Virus record (IMG/VR): IMGVR_UViG_3300010885_046850
Span: 1-39,589 of that record
Reading direction: 5' to 3' (one strand)
From: a virus
DNA: 39,589 nt
Under the pieces are notes generated by a model. It did not search any database and had not been told where the DNA came from. It worked only from the letters and a program-made list of their open reading frames with translations. Positions 5,695-11,728 of this stretch are shown here, in pieces. How positions within the stretch are numbered: position 1 is the first letter of the stretch; every line of letters begins with the position of its first letter. Both the position numbers and the translations under genes were made by a program.

Positions 5695-5946
5695 TTAGCT
5701 CTCCTGAGTGTCTAGTTTCGCTTGCCATTCCTTGTATACAAGATAGTTTTGTACATCTTCAATTTTCAAGCTTGCGAGATAAATTCTGCGCCAAGCAAAG
5801 AATGCAAACAGTAAAGAAATATCGGAAGCAATGCTTCGGCAATGCTTAAAGTTTTCGTAGCCGTCATATGCGGAATACATAAGAATAAAGATGGGAACGG
5901 CTTGTCCTACAATGACCCCAAGCATATAAGAAAATTTATCTTTCAT
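5695..5946 (-). CDS. Small membrane protein (83 aa)
   Basis: One clear N-terminal membrane segment (YMLGVIVGQAVPIFILMY) and a second weakly hydrophobic part (DISLLFAFFAWRRIYLA), then a polar C-terminus. No family recognised. The start overlaps the thioredoxin stop (ATGA) and the stop abuts the protease start. Co-expressed with folding/protease genes; function unknown. Confidence 0.65.
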   Translation of the reverse strand: MKDKFSYMLGVIVGQAVPIFILMYSAYDGYENFKHCRSIASDISLLFAFFAWRRIYLASLKIEDVQNYLVYKEWQAKLDTQES

Positions 5947-6239
5947 GACTTTACCTCACTTAAAATATTGGTGGTAGTTCTAGATAAAACTTTTTTAACA
6001 ATATCCCCTTTGGACATTACGAATACGCTAGGCACACTCTTAATATTATACAGGTCTAAGTATTCCTTGTCAATCTTGTCAATATCAACAACAAAATAAT
6101 CTGTTTTATTGTCCTGAACTGCTGCTTTTGCAAATTGTGGCTTTAATTGTGTGCATGGCCCACACCATACTGCTGTAAATGCTACAACAGAAGCATTTGA
6201 TTCTTTGATATCTAACATATCATTTGTAATTTTTAGCAT
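5943..6239 (-). CDS. Thioredoxin-like protein
   Basis: 98 residues of thioredoxin fold with active site TAVWCGPCTQLKP, matching the canonical WCGPC. The conserved cis-Pro is in IKSVPSVFVMSKGD, and YFVVDIDKIDKEYLDLYNI matches the strand-helix that precedes it. It is a cytoplasmic disulfide reductase. Phage thioredoxins can serve ribonucleotide reduction, DNA polymerase processivity or folding; no such partner gene is visible here, but GroES and the HslV-like protease are co-transcribed. Confidence 0.9.
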   Translation of the reverse strand: MLKITNDMLDIKESNASVVAFTAVWCGPCTQLKPQFAKAAVQDNKTDYFVVDIDKIDKEYLDLYNIKSVPSVFVMSKGDIVKKVLSRTTTNILSEVKS

Positions 6240-6246
6240 AATTCTC

Positions 6247-6471
6247 CTAAACGATTTCTACCCCAGAGATGTCATTACCTATATACCTATGATTAATAAT
6301 GTAATCTTTTGCAGCTTCCGTTCCCGAACGCGCTGCAAGAATGATTACCCATTTTGGTTCAAATCGTTTATCGATACAAGTCTGACACAACATTAGGTTG
6401 ATATCTTTAAGTATATTAGACTTTTTAGAATAAAGCTGATTTTTTGGTTGATTACATGATTGACACAGCAT
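6247..6471 (-). CDS. Small two-CxxC zinc-ribbon protein (74 aa)
   Basis: Starts MLCQSCNQPK and has a second knuckle LCQTCIDKRFEPKW, 26 residues later, a classic treble-clef or zinc-ribbon spacing. The rest (VIILAARSGTEAAKDYIINHRY) resembles a short helix-loop found in small phage zinc proteins. Zinc binding is inferred. It lies directly upstream of thioredoxin in the same unit. Function unknown. Confidence 0.7.
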   Translation of the reverse strand: MLCQSCNQPKNQLYSKKSNILKDINLMLCQTCIDKRFEPKWVIILAARSGTEAAKDYIINHRYIGNDISGVEIV

Positions 6472-6677
6472 TATAAAACCTCTTCTATGTGTTGAATTCC
6501 AACTTCTTGAACTATATAAAAATCTTCATTAAGTAAATCAACTTCATACTCAATACCATTATTTATATAGTGTATTTTAGACGCATGTGCGCCGGGGGAA
6601 ATAAGTCTGCCAAAGCAATGTTCGTCTATCACATAGACAATATCAAAATTTGACTCCCAATTGTTTTGTTTTTTCAT
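6471..6677 (-). CDS. Hypothetical beta-rich protein (68 aa)
   Basis: ATG 6677 is preceded by GAGG. The pattern VIDEHCFGRLISPGAHASKIHYINNGIEYEVDLLNEDF suggests an SH3-like barrel, read from alternating hydrophobic strands. It overlaps the upstream gene by 35 bases and the downstream one by one base. No named family; function unknown. Confidence 0.6.
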   Translation of the reverse strand: MKKQNNWESNFDIVYVIDEHCFGRLISPGAHASKIHYINNGIEYEVDLLNEDFYIVQEVGIQHIEEVL

Positions 6678-6960
6678 CTTTCACGCCCTCAATTTCACAT
6701 GGTGTACCATAAGACATAATTATTTTACGAACCATTAATAAATAATTCATAATTTGTTCTCTTTGTGAATCATTGTATTCCATGATATTGCTTTCATATA
6801 CCAATATCGCAAGATAATTGGGTCTAGTAGCAATATCAAAAATTAATCCCTTTACTGGAGGTTTAATATTGCGAACGGCTTTAGCCATTTCAAGATTATA
6901 TGTAATCCTAATAGGCTTCTCTTTATCAAATTCGCCTTCGCGCCAAATTAAACTATCCAT
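6643..6960 (-). CDS. Hypothetical protein (105 aa)
   Basis: No recognised domain. The sequence alternates strands and helices (IRITYNLEMAKAVRN; GLIFDIATRPNYLAILVY; SQREQIMNYLLMVRKIIM). Its start lies within the end of the WhiB gene and its end overlaps the next gene by 35 bases, an unusually long overlap. Function unknown. Confidence 0.6.
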   Translation of the reverse strand: MDSLIWREGEFDKEKPIRITYNLEMAKAVRNIKPPVKGLIFDIATRPNYLAILVYESNIMEYNDSQREQIMNYLLMVRKIIMSYGTPCEIEGVKDEKTKQLGVKF

Positions 6961-7258
6961 GTAATTTCTTGAGCTTTCTCCATATTTCTTGTGTTTTGTG
7001 TTTATTGTAAGTCTTGTCTGATCTTCCTAGATTCATGTAAACACCACCACGAACCCCCCAGTCTTTATTCTTTACGCCCTCATCAAAACAAAACTTATTA
7101 ACAGGGCAAGACAAGCATAACTGATCAATCTGCTTTGCCGTCTCTTTATCTGTTTCATAGTCCTCAAAGAACCATGAAAAAGGCATATCTTTGCAAGAAG
7201 CCATGTGCCACCAACGGAGATCTTGTTCTTCAATCCCCAAATGTTTAATTAACGACAT
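6953..7258 (-). CDS. whiB: WhiB-like Fe-S transcriptional regulator
   Basis: 101 residues with four Cys at positions 22, 48, 51 and 57 (CKDMPFSWFF ... CLSCPVNKFC), the WhiB arrangement C-x(n)-C-x2-C-x5-C that ligates a [4Fe-4S] cluster, followed by WGVRGGVY, the G[V/I]WGG-type turn, and a basic C-terminal tail (KTYNKHKTQEIWRKLKK) that can contact DNA. WhiB proteins occur in Actinobacteria and their phages, where they bind the primary sigma factor; phage copies such as TM4 WhiBTM4 can inhibit host WhiB2. This is the strongest host marker in the window. It overlaps both neighbours. Confidence 0.92.
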   Translation of the reverse strand: MSLIKHLGIEEQDLRWWHMASCKDMPFSWFFEDYETDKETAKQIDQLCLSCPVNKFCFDEGVKNKDWGVRGGVYMNLGRSDKTYNKHKTQEIWRKLKKLHG

Positions 7259-7475
7259 ATTTAGTTAATACCTTCCATGTGCCTGAATCGGTCATTGGAA
7301 TTCGTGTAGCGTATCCCCAAGTATTGTTACGAAATAAACCATTTGTTTGAACATAACCGTTAGCATTGGGGGTAAACTTTACCATGTCCCAACCATTCCA
7401 GTAGAATCCACGAAATTTATTGTATTCTACAAACTTTTGAGCATCGTCATAACTTAACTCTGTCAAATTAGACAT
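7245..7475 (-). CDS. Hypothetical aromatic-rich protein (76 aa)
   Basis: Rich in Trp, Tyr and Asn (FRGFYWNGWDMVKFTPNANGYVQTNGLF), likely a small beta protein. The start has a weak GATAGG upstream and an extended -10 promoter candidate 34 bases before it. It overlaps the WhiB start by 14 bases and would be the first gene of the WhiB-thioredoxin-protease-GroES transcript. Function unknown. Confidence 0.65.
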   Translation of the reverse strand: MSNLTELSYDDAQKFVEYNKFRGFYWNGWDMVKFTPNANGYVQTNGLFRNNTWGYATRIPMTDSGTWKVLTKYVVN

Positions 7476-7508
7476 GATATTTCCTATCTTTAGTAGTTAT
7501 ATTGTTAT

Positions 7509-7517
7509 AGTATATCA
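7509..7517 (-). promoter_or_regulatory. Extended -10 promoter candidate TGATATACT
   Basis: On the minus strand TGATATACT (TGn plus TATACT) lies 34 bases before ATG 7475. No TTGACA is seen at 17-18 bp. It overlaps the end of the 48-residue gene at 7524 only slightly downstream, so it could start a separate transcript for the WhiB block. Confidence 0.5.
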
Positions 7518-7523
7518 TATTGG

Positions 7524-7670
7524 CTATACTTTTTTCTTTACCGTATGACATTGACATTGGCAGGTAAAATACCTATTGTTGTAATCTGATCCGAAATCAA
7601 ACTCATGTTTACATAAATTGTGATGTTGTGTGTTACAGAATCCTGACACATCCATTGGCTTTCGGCTCAT
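7524..7670 (-). CDS. 48-aa Cys/His-rich small protein with CxCxCH tail
   Basis: Too short for a 60-residue cutoff. ATG 7670-7668 sits in an ATGA overlap with the upstream gene's stop and has GAGCAGGA before it; stop TAG is 7526-7524. The product begins MSRKPMDVSGFCNTQHHNLC and ends FTCQCQCHTVKKKV. Five Cys and several His suggest a metal site. The motif C-x-C-x-C-H recurs in the 53-residue product at 8724-8885 (CNCGCH). Function unknown. Confidence 0.6.
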   Translation of the reverse strand: MSRKPMDVSGFCNTQHHNLCKHEFDFGSDYNNRYFTCQCQCHTVKKKV

Positions 7671-7903
7671 TCCTGCTCACCGTCCCGCACAGCGGCATCC
7701 ATGAGGTCAAGGAAGTCAGCGGTCTCAAAGCGACTGATTCCAACCAATGCAATCTTCATTGCTGCGTTATTGACGCGCTGCACTGCTTTCGCTTGTTCAT
7801 CTGCACGTCCGCGCTCATATGCATCGCGTACTGCCTCACATCCAATACAGAATTTAGGGTTTTGTAATACATGAGGTTTAAGGCATTCAGGTTCGTGTCT
7901 CAT
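7667..7903 (-). CDS. Hypothetical protein with N-terminal Cys pair (78 aa)
   Basis: Begins MRHEPECLKPHVLQNPKFC and then IGCEAVRDAYERGRADEQ; the Cys residues near 7, 19 and 22 with nearby His could bind zinc. The remainder is helical (RVNNAAMKIALVG; FLDLMDAAVRDG). Both ends overlap neighbours by 4 bases (ATGA type), so it is part of a translationally coupled chain. Function unknown. Confidence 0.65.
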   Translation of the reverse strand: MRHEPECLKPHVLQNPKFCIGCEAVRDAYERGRADEQAKAVQRVNNAAMKIALVGISRFETADFLDLMDAAVRDGEQE

Positions 7904-8043
7904 CCCTGCTCACCTTCCATTTCTTTTGCTTTTAAAATAATATTAATTACAGATTGTTTTGAGATTGACACGCCATTGATAAAATCATAACTGGCGGGAG
8001 GCAAAGAAGATATCTTATCTATTAAAACATCATAATGATTCAT
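7900..8043 (-). CDS. 47-aa hypothetical protein
   Basis: A longer frame to 8139 runs into the deaminase gene, so the start was set at ATG 8043-8041, which has TTAGGA 6 bases upstream. The product begins MNHYDVLIDKISSLP and ends ILKAKEMEGEQG; one helix near the end. It ends in an ATGA overlap. No motif recognised. Confidence 0.55.
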   Translation of the reverse strand: MNHYDVLIDKISSLPPASYDFINGVSISKQSVINIILKAKEMEGEQG

Positions 8044-8050
8044 TTTATTC

Positions 8051-8422
8051 CTAATCTGTATATACAATATGTTTAATGCCTGATTCACGAATTGCAGAAT
8101 AGCAATTGTTGCATGGGCGGGAAAGCATGGATTTACCAAAATTATTTATTCTTGCTACATATATTGTAGCTCCTCTAGCATCTTTAATTTTATTCAAAGC
8201 ATCAACTTCTGCATGAACAGAGCAAGATGTTTTAACAAGAGACTCTGGAATAATATCTGGGTGGTTCCTGAATTTATTCACCCCTATGCTGAGTACCCTA
8301 TTTGATTTTATTATTACGGCCCCATGCTTTCTACGCTCTTTAGAGGACAATGCAGCATTTTTAGCTAGCTTTAGATATTGTTTGTCCCTATTGGACAAGC
8401 GCGAATCAGACTCCTTAGACAT
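8051..8422 (-). CDS. Cytidine/dCMP-type zinc-dependent deaminase
   Basis: 123 residues with the two signature zinc motifs: HAEVDAL (His ligand and catalytic Glu) and RPCNNCYSAIR (PCxxC). The N-terminus LKLAKNAALSSKERRKHGAVIIKSNRVLSIG matches the family start with its HGAVI strand. The protein is too short for a typical dCMP deaminase with allosteric insert, and fits the compact phage deaminase type that converts (deoxy)cytidine or its nucleotide to the uridine form. The exact substrate cannot be read from the sequence. It overlaps the ParB-like gene upstream by one base. Confidence 0.85.
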   Translation of the reverse strand: MSKESDSRLSNRDKQYLKLAKNAALSSKERRKHGAVIIKSNRVLSIGVNKFRNHPDIIPESLVKTSCSVHAEVDALNKIKDARGATIYVARINNFGKSMLSRPCNNCYSAIRESGIKHIVYTD

Positions 8423-8727
8423 TAGTTATCCTTGTCAAAAGCCTGCACTGGTACTCCACGAACTACTAATGTAGTGATAGCAATATCAGATTGTGCAACG
8501 GCAGTCAAGCGATGCTGACCATTACGCAAAACTCCATCTGCATCAAAAATAATTACTTTACCATTTAGTTGCCAGTCTCCTTTGGCAAGATCAAGGATAT
8601 AACGATTAACTCGCTCCTGCTTAATCTCGCGGTGTTTAGCATTATTGTTTAGATATTCATTTGCCTTATCCGCGCCAATTGTTTCTACCTTAACGGAAAG
8701 ACCAAAGTCTTCTGGGTTACTAATCAT
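8422..8727 (-). CDS. ParB/Srx-domain-like protein with NGQHRL motif
   Basis: ATG 8727 has AAGGAG close upstream and is preferred over the longer frame from 8760. The 101 residues contain REIKQERVNRYILDLAKGDWQLNG, then VIIFDADGVLRNGQHRLTAVAQS and VVRGVPVQAFD. The G-Q-H-R-L segment is the signature of small ParB/sulfiredoxin-fold proteins common in actinobacterial phages, usually annotated ParB-like nuclease domain. Activity is not proven for this subgroup. It overlaps the deaminase and the small gene upstream (ATGA), so the three are coupled. Confidence 0.7.
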   Translation of the reverse strand: MISNPEDFGLSVKVETIGADKANEYLNNNAKHREIKQERVNRYILDLAKGDWQLNGKVIIFDADGVLRNGQHRLTAVAQSDIAITTLVVRGVPVQAFDKDN

Positions 8728-8885
8728 TCTGTCTCCTTGATATTGTTGTGGCACCCGCAATTACATACAAGTGAACGTTTATAGAAATCACATCTTTCGT
8801 GCATAACAGGCATGGCATCTCCAATTCTATCTTTATTTTTATTCAAAAAATACCAGCCGCCTTTGCACCACCGACTTATTTGCAT
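8724..8885 (-). CDS. 53-aa Cys-rich small protein with CxCxCH motif
   Basis: Below a 60-residue cutoff but well supported: ATG 8885-8883 with AGAGG upstream, one base after the SLOG-like gene's stop, and its TGA overlaps the next ATG. The product starts MQISRWCKGGWYFLNKNKD and ends with VCNCGCHNNIKETE preceded by HERCDFYKR. The C-x-C-x-C-H motif matches that of the 48-residue product at 7524. Probable metal binder; function unknown. Confidence 0.6.
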   Translation of the reverse strand: MQISRWCKGGWYFLNKNKDRIGDAMPVMHERCDFYKRSLVCNCGCHNNIKETE

Positions 8886-8886
8886 A

Positions 8887-9267
8887 TTAACCTCTTACTA
8901 TTTTTGTAGGAATTTCAAACTGTGCCAATATTTTAGCACAATACTCTGACCTCTTGCAATTATTTTTCTTAAAAATTATTGCCCTATCAATTCCGGAAGT
9001 GATGACATCAAAGTCACTATTTACGGCATTTGCATTAATCGGAATTAGTTGTTCTTTAATAGTAAATCCCTTTTGTTTCATAAACTTAGAAATCTTTCCA
9101 ATGTATTCTGTTACCATTGTTTCTGCCCCCCAAGTTCCTTTGTGGATAAATGTCAAAAACTTATCCCCATCGCTTTCATACTTTAATTCTTCTAATATAA
9201 TAGTAAGATTACGCATGATTTCATTATAATCAACCCAATCTTTACTTCCTACTACAAAAACTCTCAT
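8887..9267 (-). CDS. SLOG/DUF2493-like nucleotide-binding protein
   Basis: ATG 9267 follows a perfect AGGAGG; the longer frame to 9291 enters a hairpin. It begins MRVFVVGSKDWVDY, close to the DUF2493/YspA start (MRVhVTGSRDWxD), and has FIHKGTWGAETMVTEYIGK where the family has HGGAxGADxhA. The C-terminal half includes DFDVITSGIDRAIIFKKN. The SLOG (SMF/DprA-LOG) Rossmann-like superfamily binds nucleotides or nucleotide derivatives. Activity is unknown. The gene lies just downstream of a 16-bp perfect hairpin, so its expression may depend on read-through from the upstream gene. Confidence 0.6.
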   Translation of the reverse strand: MRVFVVGSKDWVDYNEIMRNLTIILEELKYESDGDKFLTFIHKGTWGAETMVTEYIGKISKFMKQKGFTIKEQLIPINANAVNSDFDVITSGIDRAIIFKKNNCKRSEYCAKILAQFEIPTKIVRG

Positions 9268-9281
9268 AATTCCTCCTGTAA

Positions 9282-9316
9282 ACGCAAACAACGGTCATTT
9301 TGACCGTTGTTTGCGT
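9282..9316. terminator. Perfect 16-bp hairpin between two genes
   Basis: ACGCAAACAACGGTCA (9282-9297) pairs without mismatch with 9301-9316 around a 3-nt loop. On the minus strand it follows the stop of the Cys-rich protein gene and precedes AGGAGG of the SLOG-like gene. Only a short T-run follows, so it may be a weak or bidirectional terminator, an RNase III-type processing site or an attenuator. Confidence 0.65.
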
Positions 9317-9331
9317 GAGATTTTAAAATTC

Positions 9332-10555
9332 TCAGTTTGGCAAGAATGTTCCGCCCCAAACAGACTTCTTGATTGAAGTCTTTGAGTCGTCATCATTGTC
9401 TGTGTCAGCGTCTGTGTCGCCATCATTGTCTGTGTCTGCAGCCTTCATCATACCTGCACACTTCTGGCAACAATCGCATCCTGCTCCTGTGCAAGTATCA
9501 CAATCGCATCCAGCAGCCTTATTTACTGTTGAACACTTATCGCAGCATGAGCAACACATTGAACCTGAGCAGCACTGGTCTGGATTACATCCACCAGCAA
9601 CACATTCAGAGCAACAGGTGCATCCAGTCTGTGCGTCTGAAGCATCACCCTTAAGAACATTACTTGCGATATTTTCAACATCATCAGTAACGCCCTTGGC
9701 AACTTCAGCTGTTTGCATTTGATCAGGTGCCTGTGTTACTTTATTGGCAATATTTGCATATCTACCAACACCAACAAGAGCTTTCTCAGCCTTGCGTAAA
9801 GCAAGTAGAGCAGATCTTACGGAAACTAATTGTTCGCCGTATGGGTTTGTTTCGTTCGCAACAGTTACGGAAGTTGCTCTACCAACATCAGGCATATCGC
9901 CTTTTGTTACATGAGGATCAGTTTTGTATGGACTTGTCTGATTTGCAACTGTTGGTGTACCTGATGCACGACCTGTTTTTGGTAGGGCTGCCTTGTTAAT
10001 AGAAATTTCAGATAGGCTAGATTTAGCCTTTTCAATTGATCTGATGGCTTTCTTCAAGGACTTTTTTGCATATCTACGAGTTACTTTTTCCTTAGCATTT
10101 GCTGGAAATTCACCCTTAGCCGTAGCCATAGTTCCCTTGCCATCTGGTTCTGTTGTAGCAGTAACATCAACAGCTGGAACAACACCCTTTTCTAGATTGT
10201 CATTTGACATATATTTTTCACCACCTTCGATTTTATTATTTGGTATAACCCAAAACTTACATATTGCATCGTGATCAATTTCGCCCGATACAATAGCACA
10301 AGCTTTATTAGGTGCGTCATAAAAGACGCAATTGGAGCATATTACTCCATAATTTTTTAAAACATTAAGAGTTCCGGGCAAGTAGGAAGATCCCTGAGGA
10401 CCATTTCCATGTGTAAACTTTCCCTTATCCTTAACCCACTTACGATACTGATCAATCATTTTTTTCTGTAGATCAGTTAAAGTATTAGATGATTTATTCT
10501 GCTCAACATAATAGTCTATGTTATCATCTTTAGGTTGGGGTCTTTGACTACTCAT
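9332..10555 (-). CDS. Cys- and Asp-rich protein with HiPIP-like motif
   Basis: About 407 residues. The start MSSQRPQP (10555) is chosen because GGA precedes it; a second ATG lies at 10567. Near residues 73-99 there is CSNCVFYDAP...CAIVSG...CKFWVIP, the four-Cys motif seen in HiPIP-like segments of phage head-associated proteins. The middle is Ala/Lys helical (two YAKKSLKKAIRSIEKAK-like stretches) with repeats TVANQTSPY and TVANETNPY. A C-terminal stretch packs 19 Cys into about 60 residues (CNPDQCCSG, CCSCCDKC, GAGCDCCQKC), followed by DTDNDGDTDADTDNDDD, which resembles calcium-binding thrombospondin type-3 repeats. It is probably a virion or scaffold-associated protein; metal binding is inferred. 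Confidence 0.6.
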   Translation of the reverse strand: MSSQRPQPKDDNIDYYVEQNKSSNTLTDLQKKMIDQYRKWVKDKGKFTHGNGPQGSSYLPGTLNVLKNYGVICSNCVFYDAPNKACAIVSGEIDHDAICKFWVIPNNKIEGGEKYMSNDNLEKGVVPAVDVTATTEPDGKGTMATAKGEFPANAKEKVTRRYAKKSLKKAIRSIEKAKSSLSEISINKAALPKTGRASGTPTVANQTSPYKTDPHVTKGDMPDVGRATSVTVANETNPYGEQLVSVRSALLALRKAEKALVGVGRYANIANKVTQAPDQMQTAEVAKGVTDDVENIASNVLKGDASDAQTGCTCCSECVAGGCNPDQCCSGSMCCSCCDKCSTVNKAAGCDCDTCTGAGCDCCQKCAGMMKAADTDNDGDTDADTDNDDDSKTSIKKSVWGGTFLPN

Positions 10556-10571
10556 GTTTCCGATCATATTT

Positions 10572-10808
10572 TTAGTAAGGACCAGCCTCTGTTGTTACAA
10601 CTGGACCGCCTGCTGGCTGAGCATCTGTCATAGAAACATTTGCTGCTGTCATTGCAGATGGAAAACCTGTAAGCTCTCTTGCTTCGTTTACGCCCAAGTC
10701 ATTGACTGATGGCGCATTTGCGGCTACAATTGGAGTAGCAGTTACCCCTGTATTTGGATTTGCAGATGGCTGTACTACTGTGTTATTCTGCTGATTGTTG
10801 TCTGGCAT
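10572..10808 (-). CDS. Low-complexity hypothetical protein (78 aa)
   Basis: Gln/Asn/Ala/Pro-rich product (MPDNNQQNNTVVQPSANPNT ... TTEAGPY) with GAGAAGG upstream and a TATAAT (10858-10853) in the gap before it. Intrinsic disorder is likely. It precedes the Cys-rich protein by 16 bases and is probably co-expressed. Could be a small structural or decoration protein; no motif proves it. Confidence 0.55.
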   Translation of the reverse strand: MPDNNQQNNTVVQPSANPNTGVTATPIVAANAPSVNDLGVNEARELTGFPSAMTAANVSMTDAQPAGGPVVTTEAGPY

Positions 10809-10860
10809 TTATTGATTCACCTTCTCTCTTTAGACATAGTTGTCTTACTGTCATTATACA

Positions 10861-11010
10861 TTATTTATTCGAATTTTCCGAAACGAGTCTTCCGCGCTTA
10901 TATCCTGCCGTATAAGATTCTTCAATCTTATTATTAAGCAAAATAGCGGCAATAATAAACCCAATTACTGCTCCCACAGAAAGTGTAATAGCTTCAATTA
11001 AATAAATCAT
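10861..11010 (-). CDS. 49-aa single-pass membrane protein
   Basis: Short gene with AAGGAG before ATG 11010-11008; stop TAA 10863-10861. The product begins MIYLIEAITLSVGAVIGF, continuing IIAAILL, one membrane helix, then a charged tail EESYTAGYKRGRLVSEN. N-out/C-in is likely from the positive tail. No family recognised; it may be a small lysis or membrane-remodelling protein. Confidence 0.6.
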   Translation of the reverse strand: MIYLIEAITLSVGAVIGFIIAAILLNNKIEESYTAGYKRGRLVSENSNK

Positions 11011-11019
11011 CTTTTCTCC

Positions 11020-11328
11020 TTATTTATCTTTGTAGAAATCTGGAAGATCTTTACCGTTATCTTTTAAATGCTGAATTCCTTTTTCAGTAACTCTGAATCC
11101 CGCCTCTAATTTTTCATTATACTCTATGTCTACAAACCCATCTTGATATGCAGACATTACTGATTCGTCAATGTCTGCCATAATGACATCATAAAGTTCT
11201 GGCAGAATCTCTTTCAAGACTTCAAAATTAAACTTATAAGTTATTTCACCGTCAATTGTCATTCCATGCAATTCTACTGCATTATTCTCCATGAGGTAAC
11301 TCATGATTTCTTCTTCACTATCAAACAT
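11020..11328 (-). CDS. Hypothetical protein, winged-helix-like tail (102 aa)
   Basis: ATG 11328 has GAGGAG upstream and comes directly after the tmRNA. Acidic helical protein (EEEIMSYLMENNAVEL; FEVLKEILPELYDVIM) ending in GFRVTEKGIQHLKDNGK, which resembles the wing and last helix of winged-helix proteins (Y-x-L-T-x-x-G). Regulation is therefore possible, but the evidence is weak. Confidence 0.55.
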   Translation of the reverse strand: MFDSEEEIMSYLMENNAVELHGMTIDGEITYKFNFEVLKEILPELYDVIMADIDESVMSAYQDGFVDIEYNEKLEAGFRVTEKGIQHLKDNGKDLPDFYKDK

Positions 11329-11340
11329 TTTATCTCCTCG

Positions 11341-11637
11341 TGGAGTAGGCGGGAATCGAACCCGCGTCCAATTGTTATTTTCAATAAATGGTATTACAGC
11401 TATTTTTTTGTATTGCTATTGTATTACAGGTATTTCAATCTGACTTTTCTGTTCCCGCGCAAGTCAGTAGCGTGGCGATTACGCTGCTACAGAAATTCTA
11501 ATGAATGCTGAAAGCTTGTTGCGTAGTGCTGATTCGGTAATAAATGTGCCGATTATTTGTTTTGTGCCGTTTAATAAGTCTGCACAACTTAAGCTGCCTT
11601 TCATTGCTTCCAACAACTGTCGAAACCGATCTACCCC
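11341..11637 (-). ncRNA. ssrA: tmRNA (ssrA), phage-encoded
   Basis: On the minus strand the RNA starts GGGGTAG at 11637 and its 3' part ends CCGCCTACTCCA at 11341; the tRNA-like acceptor GGGGTAG/CTACTCC pairs fully with one G-U. The 5' end has the tmRNA hallmark GATCGGTTTCGACAG, and the 3' end a T arm GCGGGTTCGATTCCCGC. CCA is not encoded. After CAAATAATC, the usual context before the resume codon, an open frame begins GGC (11550-11548) and stops at TAA 11481-11479. The encoded tag is 23 residues, begins GTFITES and ends RISVAA, so it is longer than the common 8-15 but ends in the expected small hydrophobic residues. tmRNA rescues stalled ribosomes and tags products for proteolysis. Confidence 0.9.
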
Positions 11638-11641
11638 TTAG

Positions 11642-11714
11642 CGGCTCTGAAGGGAAATTGAACCCTCTCTGCATCCTTGACAGGGATGTGTGCTAACCTT
11701 TACACTACAGAGCC
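11642..11714 (-). tRNA. tRNA-Asp (anticodon GTC)
   Basis: Acceptor GGCTCTG pairs with CAGAGCC. D arm is GTGT...GCAC. Anticodon stem CATCC/GGATG holds CTGTCAA with GTC. Discriminator is G, as usual for Asp. CCA is not encoded. The T arm GAGGG-TTCAATTT-CCCTT has an 8-nt loop, one more than normal. It ends only 4 bases before the tmRNA, so both are cut from one transcript. Confidence 0.88.
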
Positions 11715-11728
11715 AATCCTATTAAGGA

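Noticed and set aside
9369-9722. Plus-strand frames opposite the Cys-rich protein
   Set aside because: Low-complexity mirrors of Asp/Cys codons; no ribosome site.
11266-11511. Plus-strand frame across the tmRNA
   Set aside because: It is antisense to tmRNA and its SRRESNPRP segment comes from the T arm.
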